Part shown: positions 35,271-43,352 of the stretch, one piece after another
Layout of the letters: each line of letters starts with the position of its first letter
Numbering within the stretch: position 1 is the first letter of the stretch
Assembly (NCBI RefSeq): GCF_041052385.1
Contig: NZ_CP163439.1
Location: 8,669,001-8,733,000 of the forward strand
DNA length: 64,000 nt
Direction: 5' to 3'
Origin: Streptomyces sp. R28
GTDB lineage: Bacteria; Actinomycetota; Actinomycetes; Streptomycetales; Streptomycetaceae
Program-made: the position numbers and the translations under genes
The notes under the pieces: generated by a model
What the model saw: only the letters and a program-made list of their open reading frames with translations
Databases searched by the model: none
What the model was told of the DNA's origin: nothing

Positions 35271-35710
35271 TGTTCCGGCTTCGCCGGGTGCACGGGGTAG
35301 GCGGGCTTGGCCGGGTGCTCGGGCTTGACCGGGTGTACCGGGTAGGCGGGCTTGGCCGGGTGTTCCGGCTTCGCCGGGTGCACGGGGTAGGCGGGCTTGG
35401 CCGGGTGCTCGGGCTTGACCGGGTGTACCGGGTAGGCGGGCTTGGCCGGGTGTTCCGGCTTCGCCGGGTGCACGGGGTAGGCGGGCTTGGCCGGGTGCTC
35501 GGGCTTGACCGGGTGTAGGCGGGCTTGGCCGGGTGTTCCGGCTTCGCCGGGTGCACGGGGTAGGCGGGCTTGGCCGGGTGCTCGGGCTTGACCGGGTGTA
35601 CCGGGTAGGCGGGTTTGACCGGGTGTTCCGGCTTCGCCGGGTGCACGGGGTAGGCGGGCTTGGCCGGGTGCTCGGGCTTGACCGGGTGCACCGGGTAGGC
35701 GGGCTTGCTC
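35271..35710. repeat. Long-unit coding tandem repeats (45 bp, paired to ~90 bp)
   Basis: Alternating 45-bp units encode YPVHPAKPEHPAKPA and YPVHPVKPEHPxKPA on the minus strand. They are nearly identical at DNA level, implying recent expansion; one junction lacks 7 bp. Confidence 0.85.
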
Positions 35711-36013
35711 CCGTGTGCCGGGTGGGCGGGCTTCGCCGGGTACGGCGGATGCGGGGTCTTGTGGTCGTCGTTGGCGTAGGCAGTACCCGCGCTCGTCAGC
35801 GCGGCTGCGGCGAGCGCGCCAGCCATGGCGGCCGACGCCAGAACGGATCGCCATCTCGGCGATGTCGTCATCTTCTCCACTCTCCTCGACTTGGGTCAGG
35901 GCCTCGTGACGGTTGGTCAGCACCAAGAGCCGGACAGTGGATGGATAGGAAATCGGTAGATATGAATAACATTGCGACGGCCATTAGCCACCGGATGGTG
36001 TAGCGCGGCACAC

Positions 36014-36040
36014 CAGTTGGCCCGTGCGGTGGGCCAACTG
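36014..36040. terminator. Hairpin downstream of the broken MFS gene
   Basis: CAGTTGGCCC, a 7-nt loop and GGGCCAACTG lie about 80 bp after the MFS stop on the minus strand. Confidence 0.6.
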
Positions 36041-36120
36041 CCGTGAGGTGCCAGCCGCCCGAAACGGCCCACCGGCGTCCGATGGGCCGTCGCGGTGTGT
36101 CGGAACCAGAACCTGGCGCC

Positions 36121-37644
36121 TCACATGTGTACGACGGGTGCCGCGTCGGGATCGGTGGCCGGTACGCCACGGCGGTAGAGGAGGGCGCTCGCGACCAGCC
36201 CGGCGACGAAGAACACGGCTGACCACCAGTGCGCGGTGGAGTAGGCCTCCAGGCCGGCCTGGGCGAGTACGGCGGGGTCCTTGGGGTTCTTGTCGGCCAG
36301 GTAGTCGGTGGCGGCGCTGGTGGAGAGGGTGTTGAGCAGCGCCGTGCCGAGAGAGCCGCCCACCTGCTGCATAGTGTTGACGGCGGCGGAGGCGACGCCG
36401 GAGTCCTCGGCCCGCACGCCGGCCGTGGCCAGGCTCATGCCCGGGGCCATGACCAGGCCGAGGCCCGCCACGGCGAGCGGAGGCATGATGTCGGTGGCGT
36501 AGGAGCTGGTGAGGTCGAGGCCGGTCAGCCAGGCCATGGCGGCCGCGGCGAGGCCCATGCCCAGCGGCACCACCGGCTTCGGGCCGAGGCGGGGGATGAG
36601 CACCGTGGAGCGAGGGTGGAGGCGAGCATGAGCCCCGCGACCATCGGCAGGAAGGCCAGTCCGGTCTTGATGGGCGTGTAGCCGAGGCTCTGCTGCAGGT
36701 AGTAGGTCAGGAACAGGAAGACGCCGAACAGGCCGGCGCCGGTGATCAGGACCGAGATGAACGAGGCACCGCGGCTCCGGTCGAGCAGGATCCGCAGCGG
36801 AAGCAGCGGGTGCGGCGAACGGGTCTGCCACCACGTGAACACGGCGAGCAGGGCACCGCCGGCGAGCAGGAAGCCCCAGGTGGCGGCGGAGCTCCAGTCG
36901 TGGCTCTCGGCGTTGGAGAAGCCGTAGACCAGGCAGAACAGACCCCCGCCGACGAGGACGGCGCCGGGGACGTCGATGGTGGCGGACCTGTCGCGGGTGG
37001 CGCGCTGCAGCAGGAGGGCGCCTCCGGCGAAGGCGGCGAAGGCGAAGACGAGGTTGACGTAGAGGGTCCAGCGCCAGTCGAGGTACTCGGTCAGTACACC
37101 GCCGAGGAGCAGGCCGATGGCACCGCCGGCGCCGGCGATGGCGCCGAACACGCCGAAGGCCTTGGCGCGTTCCCTGGGGTCGGTGAAGGTCACGGTGAGC
37201 AGGGACAGGGCGGCCGGGGCGAGCAGCGCACCGAACAGGCCCTGCCTGGCTCGCGCGACGATGAGCATCTCAAAGCTGGTCGCGGCGCCGGCGACGGCGG
37301 AGGTGACGGCGAAGCCGACCAGGCCGACCAGGAACGTCATCTTGCGGCCGAAGAGATCGGATATGCGGCCGCCGAGCAGCAGCAGGCTGCCGAAGGCGAG
37401 CGCGTAGGCGGTGACCACCCTCCCCCAGAGGGGGTACCCCCAGCCGGTCTCCGTCGGAGAAGCCCAGGTCCTTCTGCGCGGAGGGCGGGGCGATGTTCAC
37501 GATCGTGGCGTCCAGCACCACCATCAGCTGGGCCACGCCGATGACGGCGAGGACCCCCCAGCGGCGCCGAGGCGGCGACGCTTGGCTCGACGGCAGGGAA
37601 GAGACGGTCGCGTCGACGGGAGCGTCGGCGGGTGTTTCGGGCAT
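36121..37644 (-). pseudogene. DHA2-family (14-TM) drug exporter, broken twice
   Basis: The ATG at 37644 starts MPETPADAPVDATVSS; the first helix VLAVIGVAQLMVVLDATIVN is a DHA2 (EmrB/QacA) signature. At 37420-37443 a palindromic GC-rich element interrupts the motif normally reading QWVVTAYAL and shifts the frame. The gene resumes at VTAYALAFGSLLLLGGRISD. A second lesion near 36607-36611 (two extra bases in the codons around STLATVLIPRLG) shifts it again; the tail to 36121 is normal. Family members act as proton-driven drug exporters under TetR control, matching the divergent tetR. Unless the lesions are read errors, no full-length transporter can be made. Confidence 0.78.
37420..37443. repeat. 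Palindromic GC-rich element inserted in the exporter gene
   Basis: CTCCCCCAGAGGGGGTACCC followed by CCAG resembles short palindromic sequences scattered through Streptomyces genomes. It replaces about five bases of conserved coding sequence. The repeat-family assignment is from memory of similar elements. Confidence 0.5.
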
Positions 37645-37850
37645 GACGAAAGCTCCGGATGGTTCGGGAAATGGGCAGCGGACAGCGGACAGCGGAAGGC
37701 GAAAGGAGTGGACGAGGGGAGGCGAGAGGCGCGGGAAAGACGGGAGGCCGCGGCCCCGGGGTCCTTCGTGCGGGCCGGTCGGTCGTGATCGCCGGTGGCC
37801 GGCGTCGCACGGCGTCGTGCGACGTGCTCGGCGCACCTGGCCGAAGTCGT

Positions 37851-37889
37851 CTGACACTTGTCAGATTACGATTATTCTGACGGGTGTCA
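37851..37889. promoter_or_regulatory. Tandem TetR-type operators
   Basis: CTGACA-CT-TGTCAG (37851-37864) and TGAC-GGGT-GTCA (37878-37889) are two related inverted repeats 27 bp apart. They lie between the exporter and tetR starts, likely sites for TetR autoregulation and exporter repression. Confidence 0.6.
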
Positions 37890-37989
37890 AGTAATACTGT
37901 CGTGGGCTCCTAGGATGGCGTCGAATCAGTGCGCGCCGCAGAGAACGGGCCGGTGCCCTGGGGGTAGGTCAGGTGCCCTGCGAGTAGGT

Positions 37990-38679
37990 ATGGAGGCAAG
38001 GGTGGGAGCAAGAGCCGAATCCCCTCGACGGCCGGGGCGTCCCGGTGCGGACACGCCCGCGGTGCCCGAGGAGGAGAGCATCCTGCTGCGCGGGCTGGAG
38101 GCCTTCGCGGAGCTGGGCTACGACCGCGCTTCCGCCCGCGAGCTCGCCCGCCGACTGGGCGTCAGCCACAACTTCATCAACGACCGGTACGGGTCCAAGG
38201 CGGCGTTCTGGCGCGCGGTGATGGACGCCGCCCTCGGGGCGCAGTTGGCGCGCCTGCCGCAGGGGGATCCGGATCCCTCGGTCGACGATGCCGAGTGCCT
38301 GCGGCGGATCATCGCCGGGTTCTACCGGTCCGCAGTGGACACGCCCCTCATCGGACGGGTCTTCGTCGTCGAGTTCTCCCAGGAGACCGAGCGGCTGGAC
38401 TACCTCTACGAGCGCTACGTCGCTCCGACCCTGCAGCTGATGGCGCCCAGCATCGAGCGGCTCGTCGCCGCGGGGCGCATGGCGCCCGTCCCCCTGGACG
38501 TGCTGTTCTTCGCCGTCGTCCCTCCCGTCTCGGCCATGGTGGGCACGCCTCTGGCCCGGCGCCTGGGCAGAGCCGAGGCCGCCTCGCCGGATCGACTCAC
38601 CGCCACGGCGGAACAGTTGGCGGCGCTGGTGGTCAACGGACTGCTCGCGACAGGGGCAGGGAGTCGCTCCCGGGGCTGA
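37990..38679 (+). CDS. TetR-family regulator
   Basis: A 229-residue TetR protein. ILLRGLEAFAELGYDRASARELARRLGVSHNFINDRYGSKAAFWRAV is, in pieces, the HTH (about residues 25-70), followed by an all-helical effector domain. The ATG at 37990 is chosen because upstream in-frame sequence is not family-like; the ribosome site (GAGTAGGT) is weak. It diverges from the broken DHA2 exporter and probably represses it and itself through the two operators at 37851-37889. Confidence 0.87.
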   Translation: MEARVGARAESPRRPGRPGADTPAVPEEESILLRGLEAFAELGYDRASARELARRLGVSHNFINDRYGSKAAFWRAVMDAALGAQLARLPQGDPDPSVDDAECLRRIIAGFYRSAVDTPLIGRVFVVEFSQETERLDYLYERYVAPTLQLMAPSIERLVAAGRMAPVPLDVLFFAVVPPVSAMVGTPLARRLGRAEAASPDRLTATAEQLAALVVNGLLATGAGSRSRG

Positions 38680-38692
38680 GGCGCGGCAGGTG

Positions 38693-39391
38693 TCAGGCGG
38701 CCGGCTGCACCAGGCCGGACTCGTAGGCATAGGTCACCGCCTGGACGCGGGCGCGGGCGCCGATCTTGGTGAGGATGTTGCTGACGTGCGTCTTGACGGT
38801 GGTCGGGGCGATGGACAGGCGTTCGGCGATCTCGGCGTTGGACCAGCCCGAGGCGACGGCGACCAGGACATCGCGTTCGCGTCCGGTGAGGGTCTCGAGG
38901 CGGCTCGTGTGAGGGCGGAGCCGGGGACTGCGCTGCTGCCGGACGGCCTCGATCAGTTCGCGGGTCAGGCCGGGGGTGATGACGGCATCGCCGGCGGCCA
39001 CGATGCGGACGGCCGCTGTCACTTCGTCCGGGGCGGCGTCGTTGAGGAGGAATCCGCCGGCTCCGGCGCGCAGGGCGGCGTACGCGTATCTCTCCTGGCC
39101 GGCGGGGGTCAGAACCAGTACGCGGGGAGCGTGTCCTGCCGCACGGCCGGAGTCGGCGGTGCCGTGGACGCGTGGGGGTTGTGTGAGGCGTCGGATCGTG
39201 TCGATGCTGTCCGTCCCGGACAGGTCGCTGTCCATCAGGACGATGTCGGGGCGGAGTTCGGTACTCGCCCGGACCGCCCCCTGCGCGTCCGTCGCTTCGC
39301 CGACGACCGTCAGGTCGGGCTCGGCCGCCAGGAGCATACGCAGGGCGAGTCGGTGGAGGTATTGGTCGTTGACGACAAGTGCGGAGACCAT
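38693..39391 (-). CDS. NarL/FixJ-type response regulator, orphan
   Basis: Receiver domain followed by a LuxR HTH. The phosphorylation Asp is in DIVLMDSDLSG (about residue 53). The acidic pair usually written DD near the N-terminus reads ND (ALVVNDQYLHRLALRML), which may weaken Mg2+ binding. The HTH is LTGRERDVLVAVASGWSNAE, then APTTVKTHVSNILTKIG. AGGGAG sits 9 nt before the ATG at 39391, favouring it over the Met three codons upstream. No histidine kinase gene is adjacent, so its signal is unknown. Confidence 0.85.
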   Translation of the reverse strand: MVSALVVNDQYLHRLALRMLLAAEPDLTVVGEATDAQGAVRASTELRPDIVLMDSDLSGTDSIDTIRRLTQPPRVHGTADSGRAAGHAPRVLVLTPAGQERYAYAALRAGAGGFLLNDAAPDEVTAAVRIVAAGDAVITPGLTRELIEAVRQQRSPRLRPHTSRLETLTGRERDVLVAVASGWSNAEIAERLSIAPTTVKTHVSNILTKIGARARVQAVTYAYESGLVQPAA

Positions 39392-39431
39392 GCCTGTCAT
39401 CTCCCTGGTGCAGTCGGGCCGCCGATGATGA

Positions 39432-39446
39432 ACGAAACGGTTTCGT
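39432..39446. promoter_or_regulatory. TetR-type operator upstream of the response regulator
   Basis: ACGAAAC-G-GTTTCGT is a perfect 15-bp inverted repeat of the kind bound by TetR proteins. It lies 40 bp upstream of the response-regulator start, facing the tetR at 39687. Confidence 0.55.
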
Positions 39447-39686
39447 ACATAACGCTACCGCTGCTCATGTAAAGCCGGAGTACATGAACGGCCAGGACTT
39501 CGCCCGGACCAGCCCGGCGGCCACAACCGTGACCGCGCGCCGGTCACCCCCGAACCGAGCCGCCGGTTCGCCGCGCGTACGGCTGCCGAGCTCGGAGTAG
39601 ATGGCTGTGACCTCGGAGATCTCGGTGGCGGTACAGTCTGCGCAGGTCCGCCCGTCGTATCCGCCCCCGATGTTCGAGGTTCTTCC

Positions 39687-40358
39687 GTGACCAAGCCCAT
39701 GGCCCGCGTTCCCCAACGGCGCAACGCGCGCTCCAACCGGGCACGCATCCTGGCCACGGCGCGCAAGGAGCTCGGCCGCAACCCGGACATCACGCTGGAG
39801 GAACTGGCGCGGGCCTCCGGTGTCGTACGGCGCACCCTCTTCGGTCACTTCCCCGGGCGCGCGGCGCTGCTGGAGGCGCTCGCCGAGGAGGCTTCCGAAT
39901 CCCTTCGGAGCATGCTGGCGGCCGGTGCCGCGCACTTCGGGCCGGGCGAGCCGGCCGAGCGGGCGCTCGCGTACTTCGTGTTCTCGATCTGGCCCGTGGG
40001 GGACCGCTACCGGCTCCTGCTGGCGCTGGCCCGCCGCGACCTGGGCGTCGAACGCGTGGCCGAGGTCCTGGCACCGGCCCGCGCCGAGACCACGGCCATC
40101 CTCGAACGAGGCCAGCGGGACGGCGTCTTCCACGGGCACCTGCCGCCGGCCGTGCTGAGCGCCGGTCTGGAGGCTATGACGGTCGCCCTGCTGGAGGAGG
40201 TCAACACCGGGGCACTGGAGGACGACGGCACCCACACCGCCGTCGCCACGCTCATCGCGGCCGGTGTACCGGAGCAGAAGGCGCGCGCCGCGGTCGACGC
40301 CGTCGCCTCGACGGTGACCACGGTGACTACGGCGGCGGAGGCCGCTGCCGACGACTGA
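39687..40358 (+). CDS. TetR-family regulator
   Basis: A 223-residue protein. NARSNRARILATARKELGRN and LEELARASGVVRRTLFGHFP form the HTH (about residues 13-60); the remainder is the helical effector domain ending in a Thr/Ala-rich tail. GTG start at 39687; an ATG four codons on is an alternative. The operator-like palindrome at 39432 is a likely target, which would link it to the response regulator. It is followed directly by remnants of a meta-cleavage pathway. Confidence 0.85.
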   Translation: MTKPMARVPQRRNARSNRARILATARKELGRNPDITLEELARASGVVRRTLFGHFPGRAALLEALAEEASESLRSMLAAGAAHFGPGEPAERALAYFVFSIWPVGDRYRLLLALARRDLGVERVAEVLAPARAETTAILERGQRDGVFHGHLPPAVLSAGLEAMTVALLEEVNTGALEDDGTHTAVATLIAAGVPEQKARAAVDAVASTVTTVTTAAEAAADD

Positions 40359-40397
40359 GCGGGGCTAGTCCTTGCCCGCCATGCGGGTGGCCGCGGC

Positions 40398-40595
40398 GTG
40401 GACCAGGTCGGCGTGGAGTTCGAACATGGCCACCAGGTCGACAAGGTCAACCGGCCCTCCGGCGGCCCCCTGCTGGCCGACCGTCTGCCCGACTGCGACC
40501 TGTACCTGGTCGCCAACACGGGCCACTGGGTGCAGTTCGAACGTGCCGAGCTCTTCAACCGCCTGTCGGCCGACTTCCTGGCCGGCCGCCGATGA
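40398..40595 (+). pseudogene. C-terminal fragment of a meta-cleavage-product hydrolase
   Basis: About 55 residues, GPLLADRLPDCDLYLVANTG then HWVQFERAELFNRLSADFL, match the extreme C-terminus of MhpC/HsaD/BphD C-C hydrolases, with the catalytic His in GHWVQ. The nucleophile region and the rest are missing. The stop overlaps the dioxygenase start (ATGA), showing the original operon order. A remnant after deletion. Confidence 0.7.
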
Positions 40596-41599
40596 GCACC
40601 ACGTCCTGTGTCTTCGGTGCCGTGCACCTCGGCTACATCGTCATCGAGACCAATCGTCTCAGCGACTGGCGGCGCTTCGGCGCCGACGCCATCGGGATGC
40701 ATCACGACGACGTCTCCCACGACCTGATGCGCTTCAGGCTGGACGACCAGGAGTGCCGCTTTCTGGTGCGGAAGGGCCCGGCGGAGGACGTCGTCGCCCT
40801 GGGCTGGCACATCGACGACCACGCCTCCTTCGAGCAGATCGAGGCGCGCATACGGGCCCACGGCGTCCCTCTCGTCGTAGGCACCGTCGAGGAGGCCCAA
40901 CTCCGGGGAGTCGAGCGGCTGTTGCGCTTCCCGGGGCCCAAGGGCATCACCCAGGAGATCTACACGACCCCGGTGAAGTCGGCGGAACCCCTGCGCATGG
41001 CGGCCTCCGGCTTCGTGACCGGTGATTCCGGCATGGGCCACGTGGCCATCACGTCGACCAGGCCCACCCAGCTGCGCGGGTACTTCAACACCGTCTTCGA
41101 CGCCCGGCTCACCGACTACATCGACGAGACCATCAGCGGCGTCAAGCTCAAGATCCGCTTCCTGCGGGTCAACGAACGCCATCACTCCATCGCGATCGCG
41201 GCTGTCCGTGGTCTGCCCGTCGACCCGGTCCGCACCCGCGTCCAGCACCTCAACATCCAGACTGCCACCCTCGACGACGTGGCGCGGAGCTACCAGCGCG
41301 TGCACGAACTCGGCTTCGAGATGGCCCTGTCGGTGGGCCGGCACACCAACGACAAGGAGCTCTCCTACTACGCCCGGACCCCGTCCGGCTTCGAGTGGGA
41401 GGTCGGCTGGAACCCCGTCGTCGTCGACGAGAACACCTGGCAGCCCAGCACCCACCAGGGCATCAGCATCTGGGGCCACACCCCGGTCGGCCGGACCATC
41501 GTCGACAAACTCGACCAGTTCCGCCTCGCCGCACGCTCCCTGACCCGCCGGGAGAACACCGTCCCCGCGCTCAGCGGCACCGGCATCCCCGACGACTGA
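40592..41599 (+). CDS. Type I extradiol (catechol-type) dioxygenase
   Basis: A 335-residue vicinal-oxygen-chelate dioxygenase with two VOC modules. The Fe(II) ligands are in the second half: His in SGMGHVAIT (about 149), His in RVQHLNIQT (about 218) and Glu in SGFEWEVGW (about 268). It is of the BphC/HsaC type that cleaves 2,3-dihydroxy-aromatic rings with O2. It appears complete, although the flanking pathway genes are truncated or frameshifted. It is coupled to the hydrolase fragment upstream. Without a working hydrolase and aldolase nearby, any activity would be isolated. Confidence 0.88.
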   Translation: MSTTSCVFGAVHLGYIVIETNRLSDWRRFGADAIGMHHDDVSHDLMRFRLDDQECRFLVRKGPAEDVVALGWHIDDHASFEQIEARIRAHGVPLVVGTVEEAQLRGVERLLRFPGPKGITQEIYTTPVKSAEPLRMAASGFVTGDSGMGHVAITSTRPTQLRGYFNTVFDARLTDYIDETISGVKLKIRFLRVNERHHSIAIAAVRGLPVDPVRTRVQHLNIQTATLDDVARSYQRVHELGFEMALSVGRHTNDKELSYYARTPSGFEWEVGWNPVVVDENTWQPSTHQGISIWGHTPVGRTIVDKLDQFRLAARSLTRRENTVPALSGTGIPDD

Positions 41600-41676
41600 G
41601 AACAGCGGGCCGGCGGTGCCGGCCGGATACGACGGCATCTCCGTGGCCGTGAACTCGTACAGGAAGGGCGTCCGGG

Positions 41677-42694
41677 TCAGGCCGTCGCCCGCGCGCGGGC
41701 CACCAGGTCCAGGGCGATGTCGGTGATCATGTCCTCCTGGCCGCCGACCATCCCCCGCCGTCCGACCTCGACGAGGATGCTGCGGGTGTCGAGGCCGTAC
41801 CGGGCGGGGCGGTCTCGGCGTGGCGCAGGAAGCTGGAGTAGACGCCCGCGTGGCCGAGGCTGAGGGTCTCGCGGTCCACCCGCACCTCGCGGTCCTGCAG
41901 CGGACGTACGAGATCGTCGGCGGCGTCCATCAGCGGGAAGAGGTCGCAGGCGTGCTCCCAGCCCATCAGGTCGGCGACCGCGACGAAGGCTTCGAGGGGA
42001 CAGTTGCCGGCGCCCGCGCCCTGCCCGGCGAGCGAGGCGTCGACCCGTACGGCGCCGCTCTCGACGGCGACGACGGTGTTGGCGACGCCCAGGGAGAGGT
42101 TGTGGTGGGCGTGGATGCCGAGCTCGGTGGCCGGGTCGAGGACGTCGCGGTAGGCGCGGAAGCGGTCGCGGACCCCGTCCATCGTCAGGCGGCCGCCGGA
42201 GTCGGTGACGTACACGCAGTGCGCGCCGTACGACTCCATCAGCTGGGCCTGGCGGGCGAGTTCGGCCGGTTCGGCCATGTGGGACATCATCAGGAAACCG
42301 GCGACGTCCATGCCCAGGTCGCGTGCCGCGGCGATGTGCTGGGCGGCGATGTCGGCCTCGGTGCAGTGCGTGGCGACACGGACCGACCGGATGCCCAGCC
42401 GGTGAGCCTGCCGGAGGTCGTGCAGGGTGCCGATGCCGGGCAGCAGCAGTGGCGTGGGCACCGCGTGCCGCGTGACGTCGGTGACGGCCTCGATCCACTC
42501 CCAGTCGGTGTGGGCGCCGACGCCGTAGTTGATGCTGGAGCCGGCCAGTCCGTCCCCGTGGGCGATCTCGACGGCGGTCACACCGGCCGCGTCCAGGCGG
42601 CGGCGATGGCACGGGCCTGGTCGACGGTGTAGCGGTGGCGGACGGCGTGCATGCCGTCCCGCAGGGTGACGTCCTGGACGTACAGGCGGGTCAT
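41677..42694 (-). pseudogene. mhpE: 4-Hydroxy-2-oxovalerate aldolase with two single-base deletions
   Basis: ATG at 42694 (MTRLYVQDVTLRDGMHAVRH, the DmpG/MhpE start with the metal Asp). One base is missing in the G-run near 42595-42601: translation enters a TGA after AIAAAW instead of continuing AIAAALDAAGVTAVEIAHGD. A second base is missing near 41803-41813, where RHAETA should join ARYGLDTRSILVEVG. Restoring both bases gives an intact 339-residue enzyme with ATHCTEADIA and HAHHNLSLG in place. The enzyme splits 4-hydroxy-2-oxovalerate to pyruvate and acetaldehyde. Both lesions are in G/C runs, so sequencing error is possible. Confidence 0.8.
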
Positions 42695-43113
42695 CGGGAG
42701 GCCACCTCCGTGGCGATGGGGGTCCCCTCGCTCGAGCGAAGCCGGGAGTGGGGGACGGCGGCCATGCGTTCCGCGGTGCGCAGCGCGGCCGAGGTCATGA
42801 TGTCGAGGTTTCCGGCATAGGCCGGGAGGTAGTGGGCGGCGCCCTCGACCTCGAGGAAGACGGACACCTTGAGCGCCTCGTCCGCGTCGGGGGCGAGGGT
42901 GCGCGGCGGGTCGTCCGCCCTCACCCGGTCGAACTGCACTTGCTGCTTGAGCCGGTAGCCGGGCACGTACGCCTGGACCCGGCCGGCCATCTCCTCGACC
43001 GACGCGACGACGGCCTCGGTGGCGCAGTCGGAGACCAGGCAGTGCACGGGGTCCCGCATGACCAGCGGGGGTTCGGCCGGGTTGAGGACGATGATCGCCT
43101 TGCCGCGCTGCAT
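42691..43113 (-). pseudogene. mhpF: 3'-half of acylating acetaldehyde dehydrogenase
   Basis: From GKAIIVLNPAEPPLVMRD to the end this is the C-terminal ~120 residues of MhpF/DmpF-type acetaldehyde dehydrogenase, which channels acetaldehyde from MhpE to acetyl-CoA. The NAD-binding and Cys-containing N-terminal ~190 residues are absent; homology stops at about 43110, where an IclR fragment in opposite orientation begins. The C-terminus includes residues PHSRLRSSEGTP from an embedded repeat (42717-42754). The stop overlaps the mhpE start (ATGA). Confidence 0.75.
42717..42754. repeat. Short palindromic repeat inside the mhpF 3' end
   Basis: GGGGGTCCCCTCGCTCGAGC continuing into GAAGCCGGGAGTGGGGGA resembles the dispersed Ser/Glu-coding palindromic elements common in Streptomyces. 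The core TCGCTCGAGCGA is self-complementary. It extends the protein C-terminus in frame. Confidence 0.55.
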
Positions 43114-43120
43114 CGCGGCC

Positions 43121-43258
43121 CCCGTCTTCGTCGGCGGCACCGCGGTGGCCGCCCTCTCGGTGGCCGTGCCCCGCTCACGTTTCAGCCCCGCCCACCTGGC
43201 CCCCGCTGTGCGCACCGCGGCGCTGGGGCTGTCTCGGGTGCTGCGGGGCGGCGGCTGA
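43121..43258 (+). pseudogene. C-terminal fragment of an IclR-family regulator
   Basis: About 45 residues, FVGGTAVAALSVAVPRSRF and then LAPAVRTAALGLSRVL, match the last strand and helix of IclR effector domains. The HTH and most of the domain are missing. The fragment abuts the truncated mhpF gene head-on at ~43,110-43,122, so a deletion fused an IclR gene to the catabolic genes it probably controlled. Confidence 0.6.
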
Positions 43259-43352
43259 CGGGGGAGCCCCGGTCGTACGGGACCGAGATCAGCGACACCG
43301 TAGGGAAACGTGATCGGCGCGACTCGCCTACATGCCCATTGGTGTGCAATTA

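Larger units (their letters stand above)
33935..35871 (-). pseudogene. Secreted Pro/Lys/Ala repeat protein, frameshifted by a 7-bp deletion
   Basis: The ATG at 35871 (GAGGAG about 10 nt upstream) opens a signal peptide (MTTSPRWRSVLASAAMAGAL to cut after TAYA). About six copies of a 15-residue unit built on YPVHPxKPEHP follow, then dozens of 6-residue A/K-L-P-A-K-P units, ending KHSKKKQW. At 35517/35518 one copy lacks 7 bp (CCGGGTA) relative to its neighbours, shifting the frame. Restoring 7 bp gives one continuous frame of 647 codons to the stop at 33935. Such Pro/Lys rods are cell-wall-spanning or cationic extracellular proteins. The lesion may be replication slippage or a sequencing error in the repeat. 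Confidence 0.75.

Noticed and set aside
33856..35328. Plus-strand repeat frames of 490 and 420 codons opposite the Pro/Lys gene
   Set aside because: No signal peptide or ribosome site; simple complements of the coding repeats.
33990..35710. CRISPR-like appearance of regular repeats
   Set aside because: No unique spacers and no cas genes; the units are codon-periodic and encode a Pro/Lys protein.
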